DNA from: Blastocladiella emersonii ATCC 22665
Taxonomy: Eukaryota; Blastocladiomycota; Blastocladiomycetes; Blastocladiales; Blastocladiaceae
Assembly: GCA_025594325.1 (NCBI GenBank)
Contig: JANHCV010000003.1
Coordinates: 1-64,000, forward strand
Length of the DNA stretch: 64,000 nt
Direction of reading: 5' to 3'
Shown here: one piece after another, positions 31,684 through 42,668 of the stretch
Layout of the letters: each line of letters begins with the position of its first letter
Position numbering within the stretch: the first letter of the stretch is position 1
The notes under the pieces: model-generated
What the model was told of the DNA's origin: nothing
The model's input: only the letters and a program-made list of their open reading frames with translations
Database searches by the model: none
Program-made: the position numbers and the translations under genes

Positions 31684-32696
31684 CGGTACGGTACGGTTCA
31701 CACACGTTTCTCTCTCGCGTGGGGCACACAAGGAGAGAGCGTTCCACCGCTCGCTCGACGACCTCCCCCTCCGTAACTCGTGGGTTCTCGCTTGTACGCT
31801 CCGTATTCTCGCTACCCACGGAACAAAGCTTATTTCTGCCAATTCACTACTCCGTGTGCTCGTTTTGCCCTTGGTCCATTTCACTCTTACACCCGCCTCC
31901 GGGACGCCACGCCCGCTAACCCACCCGAGAGCGGATCCTGACTGTGGCTGCCGCATCCGTTTTCAACTAAGGTCGAGCTCGTCGAAGACGAGTCCGAGGA
32001 AGGCGCTCGGCCCAGCGCCGGGAGGGTTATGAAATAAGTTTTTTCGCGCGGATTCTGCGCCGCAGCTTCCTTACTTGATCGTCTCTGGTCGACATCCAGA
32101 TTCTGCACTACTGCCCTTGCTACCACGCTTCGTCTTCTCTGCTCTCCTGACACGAAGCCTCACGCCCAACCCGTACCATGATTGGCGCACTCGTCGACGC
32201 CTTCCATCGTGTCTTACGTCCCTCATTCGCCGTAACGCTGTACGTAATCTGCTCACTGATACCTCAGTCGCGACAGTGAGGGCCACGCCTGGGTGAGAGC
32301 AAGACTTGCGACGCATCGATCCGCGGGTTTCGTGGTGTCATTGACGCGTGTGCGCGGTCTAGTATCGTTTTTGGACGGATATCGCTGTGGATCGAAGGGG
32401 TTCACTGTCGGTATGAACTGAATATAAGCGTCGCTTTGGGTTCTACTTCAATCCTGCTTAGGTGAAGCGTTTCGTGTGGCAAGCGGCAGCGCCCAGACGC
32501 GCGGAAACGCGACGCGTCGCGAAAACATGTGAGCGAGCTGGCGCCCCGCACGTGGCGCAGCCGCCGCACTCTGGCCGCCGCTGAACGGCGCGTCGCGCGA
32601 CACACACGGCCTCGATCGCTCCTCCCGACGCCGTCTCACCGACCAGTGACTCGCTGCACCGCTCTCATGTAACGCTGGACAACTCGCCGCATCACC
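31684..32696. other. Intergenic region upstream of WDR7
   Basis: About 1 kb. It must contain the WDR7 promoter. A short frame at 31972-32035 reads VELVEDESEEGARPSAGR then VMK and a TAA stop, and may be one more exon of the unrecognised gene to the left. Nothing else is supported. Confidence 0.4.
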
Positions 32697-35600
32697 ATGA
32701 CGACCTTCATTCTCCCGCTCGTCTACTGGCGCCCGCACCCGGCCGAGGACGACGTGACGTGCCTCTTCTCGCACGCCGACTCGGGTGTAGGCATCGACAC
32801 GGGCTCCGACTACGTCGTGGCGGGCACCGAGCGCGGCCACCTCTGGGTCATGCGCTACTCGGCCGCCGCGTCGCCCTGCGTATGCCCGCCCACCACCTCC
32901 CGTTGCGCGGCAGTGGTGCTGACCTGTCAGCTCTCGCCGCTAGCTCATCCCGCAAGTCGTGCTCGTCGGCCACCGGGAGCAGGTCACCTGCGTCGCCGTC
33001 CAGCGCCAGGACGCGGACGTCGGCGCCGCCGGCGAGGAGCATGTGCTCGTTTCCGCGAGCGAGGACGGGTACGCTGCTGCTTTTGGACTCGGCTTCCGAG
33101 GTTAACTCATTGCCGCATACCGCGTAGCGAAATCTGTTTGTGGAACCTGAGCGACGGCCAGTGCAAGCAGGTCAACTCGGACGCGTTCCCCGGCGTCCCG
33201 CGCGCGCTCACCTCGAGCGTGTGCGGCAACTTCCTCTTCCTCGGTGGCCAGGCGTCGCAGCTCGTGGTCCTCGACAGCCAGACGCTCGAGGTACCCATCT
33301 GCCCGCTCGCGCGGCGTACTGAATGCTAACCGCTAACCGGACCGAGCAGCTCATCGCCCACACCTCCGACCTCAACGACTGGATTCTGCAAATTGACCGC
33401 CTCAGCCGCGCCGAGACCAAGACCTACCTGAGCGTGCTCACCCCGACCAGCGTGTGCCAGTTTGTCTTTGACGAGGAGTCCCGCACCCTCACCAAGCTCT
33501 TCTGCTCACCGCTCGGCCAGACCGATGAGGTCATTGACGCCTCGTACCTCTCCATGACCTCGAGCCAGACCCAGACCGCCTTCATTGGCCGCAAGTCAGT
33601 CCTGGTACGAGACTCTCGGGCGATGATGCCCACCAGTGGCTAACCTCCTCTGGGCGACTGAAATCTAGCTGTACAACTGGTCCATCGGTAAGATCTCGCT
33701 CGTCGGCTCAATCCCCGTCCCCAAGGGCGAGGCCGAGTGGGTCGGCGGCCACTTCTCGGGCACCACGCTGACCGTCTGGACAAGGGTACGTCGTCTTCGT
33801 CCGAACAAGTCCTGGATCGGTCCCGCTCACCCACTTGATCTCAACACAGTTCGGCAACATGTACGTCATGGACGCGACCGCCCCGCTGACGGCACCACCA
33901 GTCAAGTTCACGTCCAAGCGTACGCATCTCGAGAGCTTTATTTCACGCTTATCAGCGGCTAACGCGTGTAACCAGTCCAGGAGTCGGGCTCGGTCGTGTT
34001 CCGCAACCGCATCGCCATCTCGTGCTGCAGGGAGGCGTTCGAGGTGCGCGACCTCGCCGCACCACCTTCGGCAGATCCCGCGCTCTTCTCGATCCGCGAC
34101 TTCTGGCTCGCCGCCAAAGACTTACAGAGCGACCCGGTCACGGTGCAGGCGCTCCTCGGCCACTCGATCCTGCGCGGCACCGCGTGCGGGAAGCTGCAGC
34201 TCGCGTCGTTTGCGCACCTGTTTGACTCGCCAAAGCTCGAGGTCCAGGCGCACGACGGGTGCGTGACCACGCTGTTCGTGCACACGGTCGCTGTCGCCGC
34301 GGGCGGCGCTGACGGCACCGGCGCCGTGACCCGGACCACCGTGGTAACGGGCGGTGAGGACGGCACGGTACGGACATGGACGCCTGATACCCTGAGCGCC
34401 TTGCACGTCCTGCGGCACCACGCGGCGGCGCTGGTCCGCATCACGGTCGCGCCGCACGCGAGCCCGTTCCCGGACGCGCTCATCACGCTGGCCGAGGACA
34501 ACTCGATTGGCGTGGTGCGGCCGTCCGACGGGTCGCTGCTGCTGTGGATCCCGAACCACGCCGAGATCCCGACCGAGCTCGCGTGGCGCGACGACCTCGT
34601 CGTCGTCGGGTACCGCCACGACCACGCACACGTCTGGGACACGCGTGCCGGGACGCTCGACCGGTCGGTCCACGGCGAGACCGCGCGCCACATCCTGGCC
34701 GGGTGCTTCCCGCGCGTCCCGCTCGCGGCGACCAGCCCGACCGAGGGCGTGCAAAAGGCGAGCCTGTCGCTGTTCACGCTCGACGCGAGCCACGTGTTCA
34801 TGATCAACCTCAAGCGGCTCGTCACCGAGGGCGACGCGAGTCTGGCGCGGTCGCTCCTGGCGGCGCTGCTCACGCGCGGGCTCGAGCCGGAACTCGATGC
34901 ACTCGCGCCCGAAGCGTCCCCGTCGCGCGTCACGCTTGGGATCCGCGGGACCAGTGGGAACCTGTCGCTCATGGCGCCGCAACACCGCGAGGGGCTCACC
35001 ATTTCGCCGACCGTCACGGCGACGCGCCTGCTCGCCCTGTTTCTCGTGGCCCGTGCGCTTGTCCTACACGCCGACCCGGCCCGTACCGACGCTGACGTCC
35101 AGGTCGTGTTCGCGCGGTACCTCGCGGGGCTCCCCGGGCGAGTCGGCGAAGGGTTCTGCTTCGCGTCGCTCGCGTTCCTCGCGCGGTACTGGAACGACTC
35201 GCTCCCGGCACTTCAGCTCGGCGCACGGCTCGTGTTCCAGTGGACCGTCGCAGTCATGCCCGCTGACCGGATCCACGAGGTGGTGAAGTACTGGGCCTCG
35301 CACCTGCCGTCCTCGGGTGCTGCTGCGGCTGCCGCGGCGGGCGGCGGATCCGCGGCGTCGTCGCCCGGCGGGACCGTCGTCGTGTCAATGCCGCAGGTGT
35401 CGGCACCGGCTACCTCGGCCAGCGGCGTGACCAAGACCATGGCGCGCGCGACCATCATCCTCGCGGTCATGGAGTGCGAGCGGCCCGGCCTGCTGCCCAT
35501 CGCCATCACCAAGGAGGTGGCGCTGTCGCTGACGCTGCTCATGGCCGACTCGGGCGGCGCGTCCGTGGGTGAGCAGGGCGAGTCGGCTGGCGCCAGCGGC

Positions 35601-36785
35601 GGTGTGGTCGGCGTGTACCGGATCAGCGCGCTCGAGCTCCTCGGCCGCGGGTTCGCGCACTGGGAGCCGCACGTCCACGGCGCCGCCGTGGTCCGCACAC
35701 TCGTCGCGCTCGGGATGCAGCTGCCCCCGTCGGCCGCCGCCGTTGCAGCCGCCGCGGTCCAGGGCCACCACCACGGACACGGGCATCACCATACCAACTC
35801 GTCCGTATCGTACGCGGGGTACTCGCAGCAGCCGCAAAAGCAGCAGGACTACCACAAGATGCCCCCGGTCCCGCCGGTCCCCTCGTCCAGCGCGCACCCG
35901 GGCGCCGCGGTGGCCGCCATGGCACGGCAGGCGCTCCTTGCCATCGCGACACACAACCTGCCCATGGTCGTGCAGACGGTCACGACGGACCTCGAGCACG
36001 GGCAGCCGCTGACCAACCAGTCGATCCTCGCGGCCGTGTCGGCAGTCGCCTCGGGCAACGCGGGCAGCCTGGCGGGACTGTCGGCGGTGGCGGCGGGCAG
36101 CGGGACGGCGAGTCACGCCGCGTCGGGCCTCCTCCCGCCCTCAAACGCGTCGGGCGCCGCGGGTACCGGATCGGCGGCCGTCGTTGCGGTCGACAAGGCG
36201 ACGATGCTGCGGTTCGTGTCGTACCTGGTGCACAAGCTGGCGGCGGCGCTGGCGACGTCGGGCAGCGCGGCGCGGCTCGCCGAGGCGGTGGTGGCGGTGC
36301 TCGACCCGGCGCACGCGGTGCAGCGCGACGTGCTGCTGCAGCCGGCTACGGCGACGCTGTTCGAGATGGTGCGGCGGTTCCCCGTGGTGGCGTTCCACGC
36401 GGCGGCGCAGCGGCTCGCGACGGGCGGGACCGACGGCCGCGTCGTGGTGTGGGACCTGCGCACCGCGACGCGCCTGCACGTCATTGACGCGCACCCGCGG
36501 TCGGTGTCCGTGTCGGCGGTCGCGTTCACGCCCGATGGGCGCAGCGTCGTGAGCGCCGCGCTTGGGGATACCGCGGCCGCGGTCAAGGTGTGGTCGCCGC
36601 CGTCGGGGCTCATGTACCTCGTCGGCGCGGTCGCGGGCGGGAACTCGCTCAAGGCGGTAAAGGCGTTTGCGTACACGAGCCCGTCCGGCTCAAGCGCGGC
36701 GAGCGGGTGGATGGTGCAGCTCGCCGTGTCAGAGCACACGATCGAGTTGGCCGAGGGCGGCAACCGCGTCCAATTCCAGATTTGA
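32697..36785 (+). CDS. WDR7: WDR7 (rabconnectin-3 beta) homolog
   Basis: Seven exons: 32697-32879, 32944-33068, 33128-33290, 33350-33604, 33669-33785, 33850-33919, 33976-36785; all introns 56-64 nt; 1,240 aa (human WDR7 1,490). The N-terminal propeller starts VLPLVYW-like (MTTFILPLVYWRPH) and runs through YVVAGTERGHLWVM, LVSASEDGEICLWNLSDGQC and FLFLGGQASQLVVLDSQTLE. The C-terminal propeller blades VVAFHAAAQRLATGGTDGRV, then VWDLRTATRLHVIDAHPRS and VAFTPDGRSVVS match the end of WDR7. Rabconnectin-3 (DMXL plus WDR7) promotes V-ATPase assembly, replacing part of the yeast RAVE complex. A disordered insert with His-rich HHHGHGHHH and Gln-rich QQPQKQQ lies around residues 890-920. Exon boundaries were fixed by keeping blades in frame. 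Confidence 0.87.
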
Positions 36786-37485
36786 GCGGCGATGATGGAT
36801 GGATTACGAATACATGGTCGTTGACCACGACTGCCGGAGCAGTAGTCGCCGCTCTTTGAATCGATCGAGCGCAAATAGCAAGTGGGATGGAGTGAAAAGT
36901 GTCTCGCACCCGCCGCGTGACTGTGGCGCAAGCCACTACGCGTCTTCACCTCGCGCATATCAAAGTGTCTCGCACTGAGTAGACCATGCTGCTAGCTCAA
37001 ACCGGTTCCCACCTCAGCGAAGCTAATCGATTACATGGGTGTGGATTGATCTGGGCAGGAGCCCTGTGGGGCTTCAAAACTCGGCGCGACAGCTGCTCGC
37101 GTGAAGCACACAAACCTTTCGAGAGGAATACCTCGACCTAACCAGATTTCCCTTGAACCGAATAATGAAGGAGAGGAGGCTTCGCTGCATCATTAGCAGA
37201 CTCTACGCAGCGAGTGGAAGTGGGGCAAGCCAGTCAAGAGTGTGCATGCGTGCATGCCCTCCGAGCGGAGCCTTGAACAGCAGCGAACCCTACAAATGCT
37301 CGAGATCGCCCCGGCACTCTTCCTCCCGCTCCCTCGACCTTGCCTCGCCTTGGTTACCCGGTACTCTCAAGTTCGCCTTCAACGCAAGCTTCCCCGAGTA
37401 CCCCTTGTACAGTCTCGTACAAGCTTCCCCGCACGACGAAACACACACACACGTTCGCACCCGCGCACCTCGTACCACCGCCACC
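36786..37485. other. Gap between WDR7 and unknown family gene A
   Basis: 700 bp. The first 45 bases contain a motif (GGATGGATTACGAATACAT) that recurs inverted relative to the neighbouring gene near 57,920. The rest should hold the promoter of the next gene; a CA repeat lies at ~37441-37451. No other gene is supported. Confidence 0.5.
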
Positions 37486-38760
37486 ATGTCGCTCCTCGCC
37501 AAGCTCTCCATGGTGTCGTCGTCGTTCCCGACCGGTGCCCGCGCGCGCACGCAGGTGTTCTCTTCGCCATCTCGCACTGCTCCGATGGCGGCCCATGTTC
37601 TCTCCAAGGGCTCGCCTGCCGCCTCCGGCGCAGTTGCACCTACTCGCCCCGTCTCGGCCGGCCATCCCGCCGTGGCCTGCTCCTCGACCGGGTCGCAGCA
37701 GCCGCTTCCGCTCGCTCAGGTCGGCAACCTCGCCGATTCGGGCGTTGTGGCCTCGACACCGACCAGCTCGACCGAGCGCATCCACTGCGCGTCGTCGTCG
37801 GGCCCCAAGACCACCACCAAGAACTCCAAGGCCGGCGCGCGCGTGCATGCGGCGGCTGCCGCGGTTCGCCACGCGGCGCAGTCGGCCTCGTGTGCCGTTC
37901 GCCGCGCCGCTCTCGCTGTTCCCGCCGCCGGTTCCGGCGCCGCTGCGCGACTCGGCCAGCTGTTCAGTCGCGGCTGCCGCCAGCAGCAGCAGGCTGCCCA
38001 ACTGACCGGCGTCGCCGCGGGCCTCGACTTTATGGCGCGCAACGGCGACCCGCTCGCGTGCCCGGGCGTCTGTGGTACACGCAGCACCGAGGTGTTCCGC
38101 CTCATCGACACGAACCAGCTCGGCTCGGGTCGCTACCAGGGCGACGAGGACGAGGACGACGAGGACGGCGACGAGATGCCCGAGTGGGAGTACCAGACGC
38201 TGCGCCGCATCGAGCGGACCATGCCAGCCGTCCTCGTCGACTTCCTCGGCCCGCAGCTCACCGACTTCCGCACCGAGAAGGCGCTCTCGCCGGCGGCCAT
38301 CCACCAGATTGCCGCCGAGATCCGCGAGCACTCGGACGTGTATCAGTACGTCGTGTCCCGCTTCGAGCTCGGCGCGGCCCAGAACAACTACTCGGGCCTG
38401 CCGCGCGATCCGGTCCTGCAGTCGGCGATCGCGGCGCTCGACGCCAAGCTCAAGCCGATGCTGCGCTTCAAGCAGCAGCAGGCGCAGCAGAGTGGCGGCG
38501 TGTCGTTCCGCACCAAGCAGCACGCGGCCGACTTTGGCGCGTATCTGCGGTACATGGGCCGCGTGCACGACGCGGACATGCAGTTCGGCGCCAAGTCCGA
38601 GCCGGGTGGCCCGGGCGCCGCGGCGCGGTCCCTCGCGGCGCTGTCGGTGCTGCACCTCACGGGCACCAACGTGCACGACTCGCGCACCGACACGCGCTTT
38701 GCCCGCGACGCGCCCATCGCGCTCTACTATCTCTTCGCGGTCAGCCGCCTTGACTTCTAG
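37486..38760 (+). CDS. Unknown family protein A (paralog of the gene ending at 62901)
   Basis: 424 aa, one exon, strong start context (GCCACCATGTC). Residues ~1-165 are Ser/Ala-rich with an amphipathic Ala/Arg helix region (ARVHAAAAAVRHAAQ). An acidic run (DEDEDDEDGDE) precedes a C-terminal domain of ~200 residues that is clearly shared with the four-exon gene near the right end. Shared features in order: GDPLACP against GDEFACP; RRIERTMPAVLVDFLG against VRIKRDLPNVLIDFVG; AADFGAYLRYMGRVHDA against VADVVPYLQYLARIDDA; RSLAALSVLHLTGTN against RQLAAAALLHLTANQ; YYLFAVSR against YYLIKFIGR. The domain looks all-helical. No catalytic motif, signal peptide or membrane segment is seen. I do not recognise the family. 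Confidence 0.75.
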   Translation: MSLLAKLSMVSSSFPTGARARTQVFSSPSRTAPMAAHVLSKGSPAASGAVAPTRPVSAGHPAVACSSTGSQQPLPLAQVGNLADSGVVASTPTSSTERIHCASSSGPKTTTKNSKAGARVHAAAAAVRHAAQSASCAVRRAALAVPAAGSGAAARLGQLFSRGCRQQQQAAQLTGVAAGLDFMARNGDPLACPGVCGTRSTEVFRLIDTNQLGSGRYQGDEDEDDEDGDEMPEWEYQTLRRIERTMPAVLVDFLGPQLTDFRTEKALSPAAIHQIAAEIREHSDVYQYVVSRFELGAAQNNYSGLPRDPVLQSAIAALDAKLKPMLRFKQQQAQQSGGVSFRTKQHAADFGAYLRYMGRVHDADMQFGAKSEPGGPGAAARSLAALSVLHLTGTNVHDSRTDTRFARDAPIALYYLFAVSRLDF

Positions 38761-40812
38761 TTAGTTGATTCATTTTGATGTGCGTGGCGGCCTTCGCCCC
38801 GCCTGTATATACCCAGTTCCTCGTTTTCTCACCTCACATGGACTGTATTCGTTGAGCTGCTCATTACGCACGCCTCCTCCCCCATGCTTCGAGAATCCTG
38901 ATTTTGCCTCAGACGGGGAGGCTGATCGTCCGAGCGCGATGTTCATCTCGATCGGTCGCAAAAGGAGGGAGCGCGAGTGGGTTGTGGTGGCGGGATCGGA
39001 AAACAGCACACCGGGACCAGCACAAGGTGTGCAGCATCGAGGGTGAGGACCGCAGGCCTCGAAATCGACGACCAAGAGCATCGCGCCGCCGCTGACCCGC
39101 ACCACCCTGATCTCGGGTCACAGCTCGAGCATCGCGACGTTGCCAGACTGGCGCGGCTCGCATGAACGCATCGTCGCATCAGCGCATGACTGCTCGGGAT
39201 ACCGGTGCAGTGACGTGGCCGATGCTGGTTGCGCATAGCGACGTGGCCGATGCGGGTTGCTCGGAGCCCACGACGCCAGCGGGCTGGCCGTGCGCGTGGG
39301 ATGCGACGTAGACGTAGAATAGCAACGGATCGATGATGTGCAGCAATTCAAGTCTCGAATCCATTGGTTTCCGTCGCTTGAGAGTAGTTGAGAAGGGGCG
39401 GGAGCGTCGAGTACATCGGGCATCGACGTGGCGCTCACAAGCGTCGACCGACCTCGCCCAACCCTTCGCGGCCGATCCTCCTCCTCTCCTCCAACCACCC
39501 TCACCGAACCGTCATGAAAGACACCATGCAAAGCGAGGCTGGCCCTCCACTGCTCACACTTGCGAGGTTACCGTCCGACGTCGTTGATCCGGTCCTCGCG
39601 CTGGCCTAGCCGCGCAGGATCCTCTGCGCCGGCCGCTTCGACTTGCCTTCATTCTGTGGAGCATAGTGTTCGCTTGTTGGGCGGATCCCCGCATCAGTCC
39701 GACCTGATAGCAGCTGCGACCCTCCAGCAAGTCGATTCTGTGCCTCCTGAGGGTCACCTTGAACGCTGACAAGCGTCTTGTGGACTCGCTGATGGGGAAC
39801 GATCGACCCGATTCGCTTCCCGCGGTCCTGGAACGCCGTTTTCGGGACCAACGCTGCTCGCTCTTCGTATCGCCTGCGCGCTGCCAGTTGGACCAGATTC
39901 AGCTCGACTGGTTCGATGTTGCAGAACCAGGTCCGGGGCTACTGTGCCCGACTACTCGACTACCCACGCCTTCACACGCGCTCCCGACGCTTCTTCACGC
40001 CATGTTTGGACCGCGGCGGCGAGCCAGGTTAAGCTGAAGTCCCTCAGCGGCCCGTCGATTCCACACTTGCGGCCTTACCCGAGCCTCTTGGCCTTTCCTC
40101 GGGGCTCTCTGTCCGGTGCTCGCTTTGTCGCAGCCCCGCAGGACTCGCCGCTGCATCCGACCTCTGGGAACAGCCGGTTTGCTCATTCTTGGGGCTCAAG
40201 TTCGCTTTGCTGACGGGCTCAGCCTCCAGTTCGGCTCGCTCGCTTGCGACCCTGGGACTTGCGCTTCGCTGACGTGCTGACAACCAGTTCGATTATGGGT
40301 CCCACGAGCTCGGCTCCCGTGGTTACTTGCAGCTGCTTGCTTCGCTGGCCACGTCGTCCGCGTCATCATTTTGAGGCCTAATCCGCCCACCAACCCTTCA
40401 GGAATTGGCATGACCGCACTGGATTCTCGCTTGATATCGACGCTTCGGGAACTTTCGACATCTCGGGCGGCGTATCTGGCTTATCGCGTAGGCTCTCGCA
40501 TGAATGGATGGATACCGACCAATGTGCTCACGTTGGTAGTCGCGGCCATCGTGGCCCAACCTCCCCTAGCGCAGCTCTAATGATGCAGCCCGTGCTAATT
40601 CTCTATCCACTCACGCCTCACTCTATAATTACTATTTACACTCTCTCCCACGCCCTTTGAGACTTTGTTGAACCGCGCCCGCGCGGTTTGTGTTGTCGAT
40701 TTTCGGTGATGGCCAGGACGGCACGCGCCGCGGACGTGGTGCACTCACGCCCCCGACGACAATGCTCTGACCGAGGCGCTAGCACTGGATGCGCGTCGGG
40801 AAAAACTGGAGC
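38761..40812. other. Gene-free region with weak F-box-like debris
   Basis: About 2 kb. A plus-strand fragment at ~39514-39609 reads MKDTMQSEAGPPLL then LARLPSDVVDPVLALA and a stop, resembling the start of an F-box (LPxDVxDxVL), but the frame breaks immediately. Short frames continue downstream to ~40580 without family features. It is probably a decayed gene or chance similarity. Confidence 0.35.
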
Positions 40813-42668
40813 TCACTCGTTATTGCGCGTCGGGAAGAGTTTCACGACGACCGAGGAGGGAACGCGTACCCGTGCCGCGTCGGTGTGGTGCTCGACCCGC
40901 GAGGGCACCGACTTGACGGACACGCGCGACGAGGCCAGCTTGTGCGGCTGTTGCTGATAGTTCTGGGCTGACTTGGCGGACTTGATGGTATGGACCTACA
41001 CGGTTGCGCGAGTAAGCCGACTGATCGACACGGCCGAGGCGAGAACCGCAGAACGCACCGACTTGGAGCCGATGACGGCCGACTGCTGAGCAGGTTCGGC
41101 GGCGGCCTTGGCGCTGCTGGTGCGGAGGCCGAGGCGGTTGAGGATGCCCTTGGCGAGCCGCACGGGCGCCGAGGAGCGCTTGTGCGGAACATGCTACGGG
41201 TTTCGGCGGTGCAAGGGTCAGAGTCGAATCGTGCGGATGCGTAAGAGGGGAGCGTACCGAGATGCCGCAGAACTCGACCGCGACGGCCGACTTGTCGCGG
41301 ACCGTAGCTGATACGGTCGGCGCGGGCTTGAAGATGGCGGCGAGAACGCCGGGCTTGGTGGCAGTCGTAGTCGCCGCGGCGGGCGGCATGGTGGCGGCGT
41401 CGACCTTGACGCCCGAGTCCGCCTTGATCAGCGCGGGTTGGGCCGGCTTCTTGACGTCGGCGGCGGTGGTCTGCGCCGCGACTTGCTGCTGCTGCTTGGC
41501 CGGCTCGTCGATCGCGGCGGCGAGTGGGGCCGGGAAGTCGACCTCGCCGTCGAACGCCGACTTGACAGCCATGTTGGTCGGGAGGTCGGACTCGGTCGAG
41601 TCCTCGCGGGGACCGAGGTGGAACGCGCGGGCGCTCGTGTTGGCGGCGACGGAGGACTCGCTGTTGCACGTGTCGCTGAGGGCCGAGTGGACGGCCTCGG
41701 CCGACTCGACCGAGGTCTCGAGCTCGTCGTTGATCGGGTACATGGCGACCATGCTGGCGGAGCGCGACTTGCGCACGGGAACGAGGTCGCGGGACAGGTC
41801 GGCGGCCATGCCGAGCGAGCCGGCCGAGATGGACCGCGACAGGATCGTGAGCGCACGAGGCGCGGGAGAGTACACGGAGAGCAGGGGTGAGCAATTGCCC
41901 GTACATGTCTAGTATCAAACGATATCGTACTGAGAAGGTGTTGCCGAGAAGTGTTGTAGGGCAGGCGGCGATGAGGTTGGAGGATGCCGGCTTGCGGCCG
42001 ATCAGGTTGACGAGGTACAGGCTGCCGTCGTTGGAAATGCCGAAGACGATGTTGGTGCCGGTGAACGTGATCGAGTAGAGGCAGACGGTCACGTGCGGGC
42101 AAAAGCTCACGATGACGGTGGCCGAGACGCGCAGGTGCAGGAGGCCGCCGTGGAAGTACGCCGAGCGCGAGTTGCGGTACTCGGCGAGCGAGAGGGTGGC
42201 GATGCCGTGGGCCTGGAACCAGCCAGGGTGCGTGGAGATGAAGAAGTCGAAGCGGAACACGAGCATCGTGACCGGGCGCCGGGCGAGTGTGGCGAAGATC
42301 GAGTCGATGGCCGGGAGCAGGTGCATGGCGAAGAGACGCGACGTGAGGTTGGTGAAGGCGGCGGCCATGTGGTCCGCGTGGTGGTGCGAGACGGCCGTGG
42401 TGATGAGCAGCGAATAGTAGCCGTGGATGCGCGAGGGCTTGGCGAGCAGCGAGGCGATGGCGACCGTGGTCGTGGCCGAGACGGAGTACAGGTTGACGGT
42501 GGCGAGGTTGCGGGTGGTGGCGGGCGACGCGAGGATGAGGTCCGAGGACGGGCAGGCGGTGGCGGTGGCGGTGGCGGGCTCAGCGAAGTTGGACCCGGCG
42601 AGCACGACGGCGCTGAGGCCGATGATGGCCGCGAGGGCGAGCGCAAACAGGGTCATGAAGAGATCCAT
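40813..42668 (-). CDS. Unrecognised protein with N-terminal membrane anchor and long basic/Ala-rich tail
   Basis: Exons read on the minus strand: 42668 to about 41931 or 42012, then 41908-41258, 41193-41059 and 40995-40813. Introns 2 and 3 are typical (64 and 63 nt, GTACGC and GTGCGT donors, GTAG acceptors). The first junction is uncertain: the acceptor TAG at 41911-41909 is fixed by frame, but the only phase-matching donors give a 22-nt or a 103-nt intron. The protein begins MDLFMTLFALALAAIIGLSA, a signal anchor, followed by a Ser/Thr/Ala-rich, probably extracytosolic part (FRFDFFISTHPGWFQAHGIA, FGISNDGSLYLVNL). The second half is disordered, with Ala/Lys/Ser and QQQQ, ending in basic helices (RLAKGILNRLGLRTSSAK) and FPTRNNE. 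No family recognised. If the last intron is retained, a TAG ends the protein at 40998. Confidence 0.5.

Noticed and set aside
39525-39609. F-box gene start (LARLPSDVVDPVLALA)
   Set aside because: Only about 16 residues match, a stop follows at once and no F-box continuation is found in any frame.
40996-41016. A 21-nt in-frame GT...AG mini-intron removing a TAG stop in the membrane-anchor gene
   Set aside because: A standard 63-nt intron (GTGCGT at 41058 to GTGTAG at 40996) removes the same stop with signals matching other genes.
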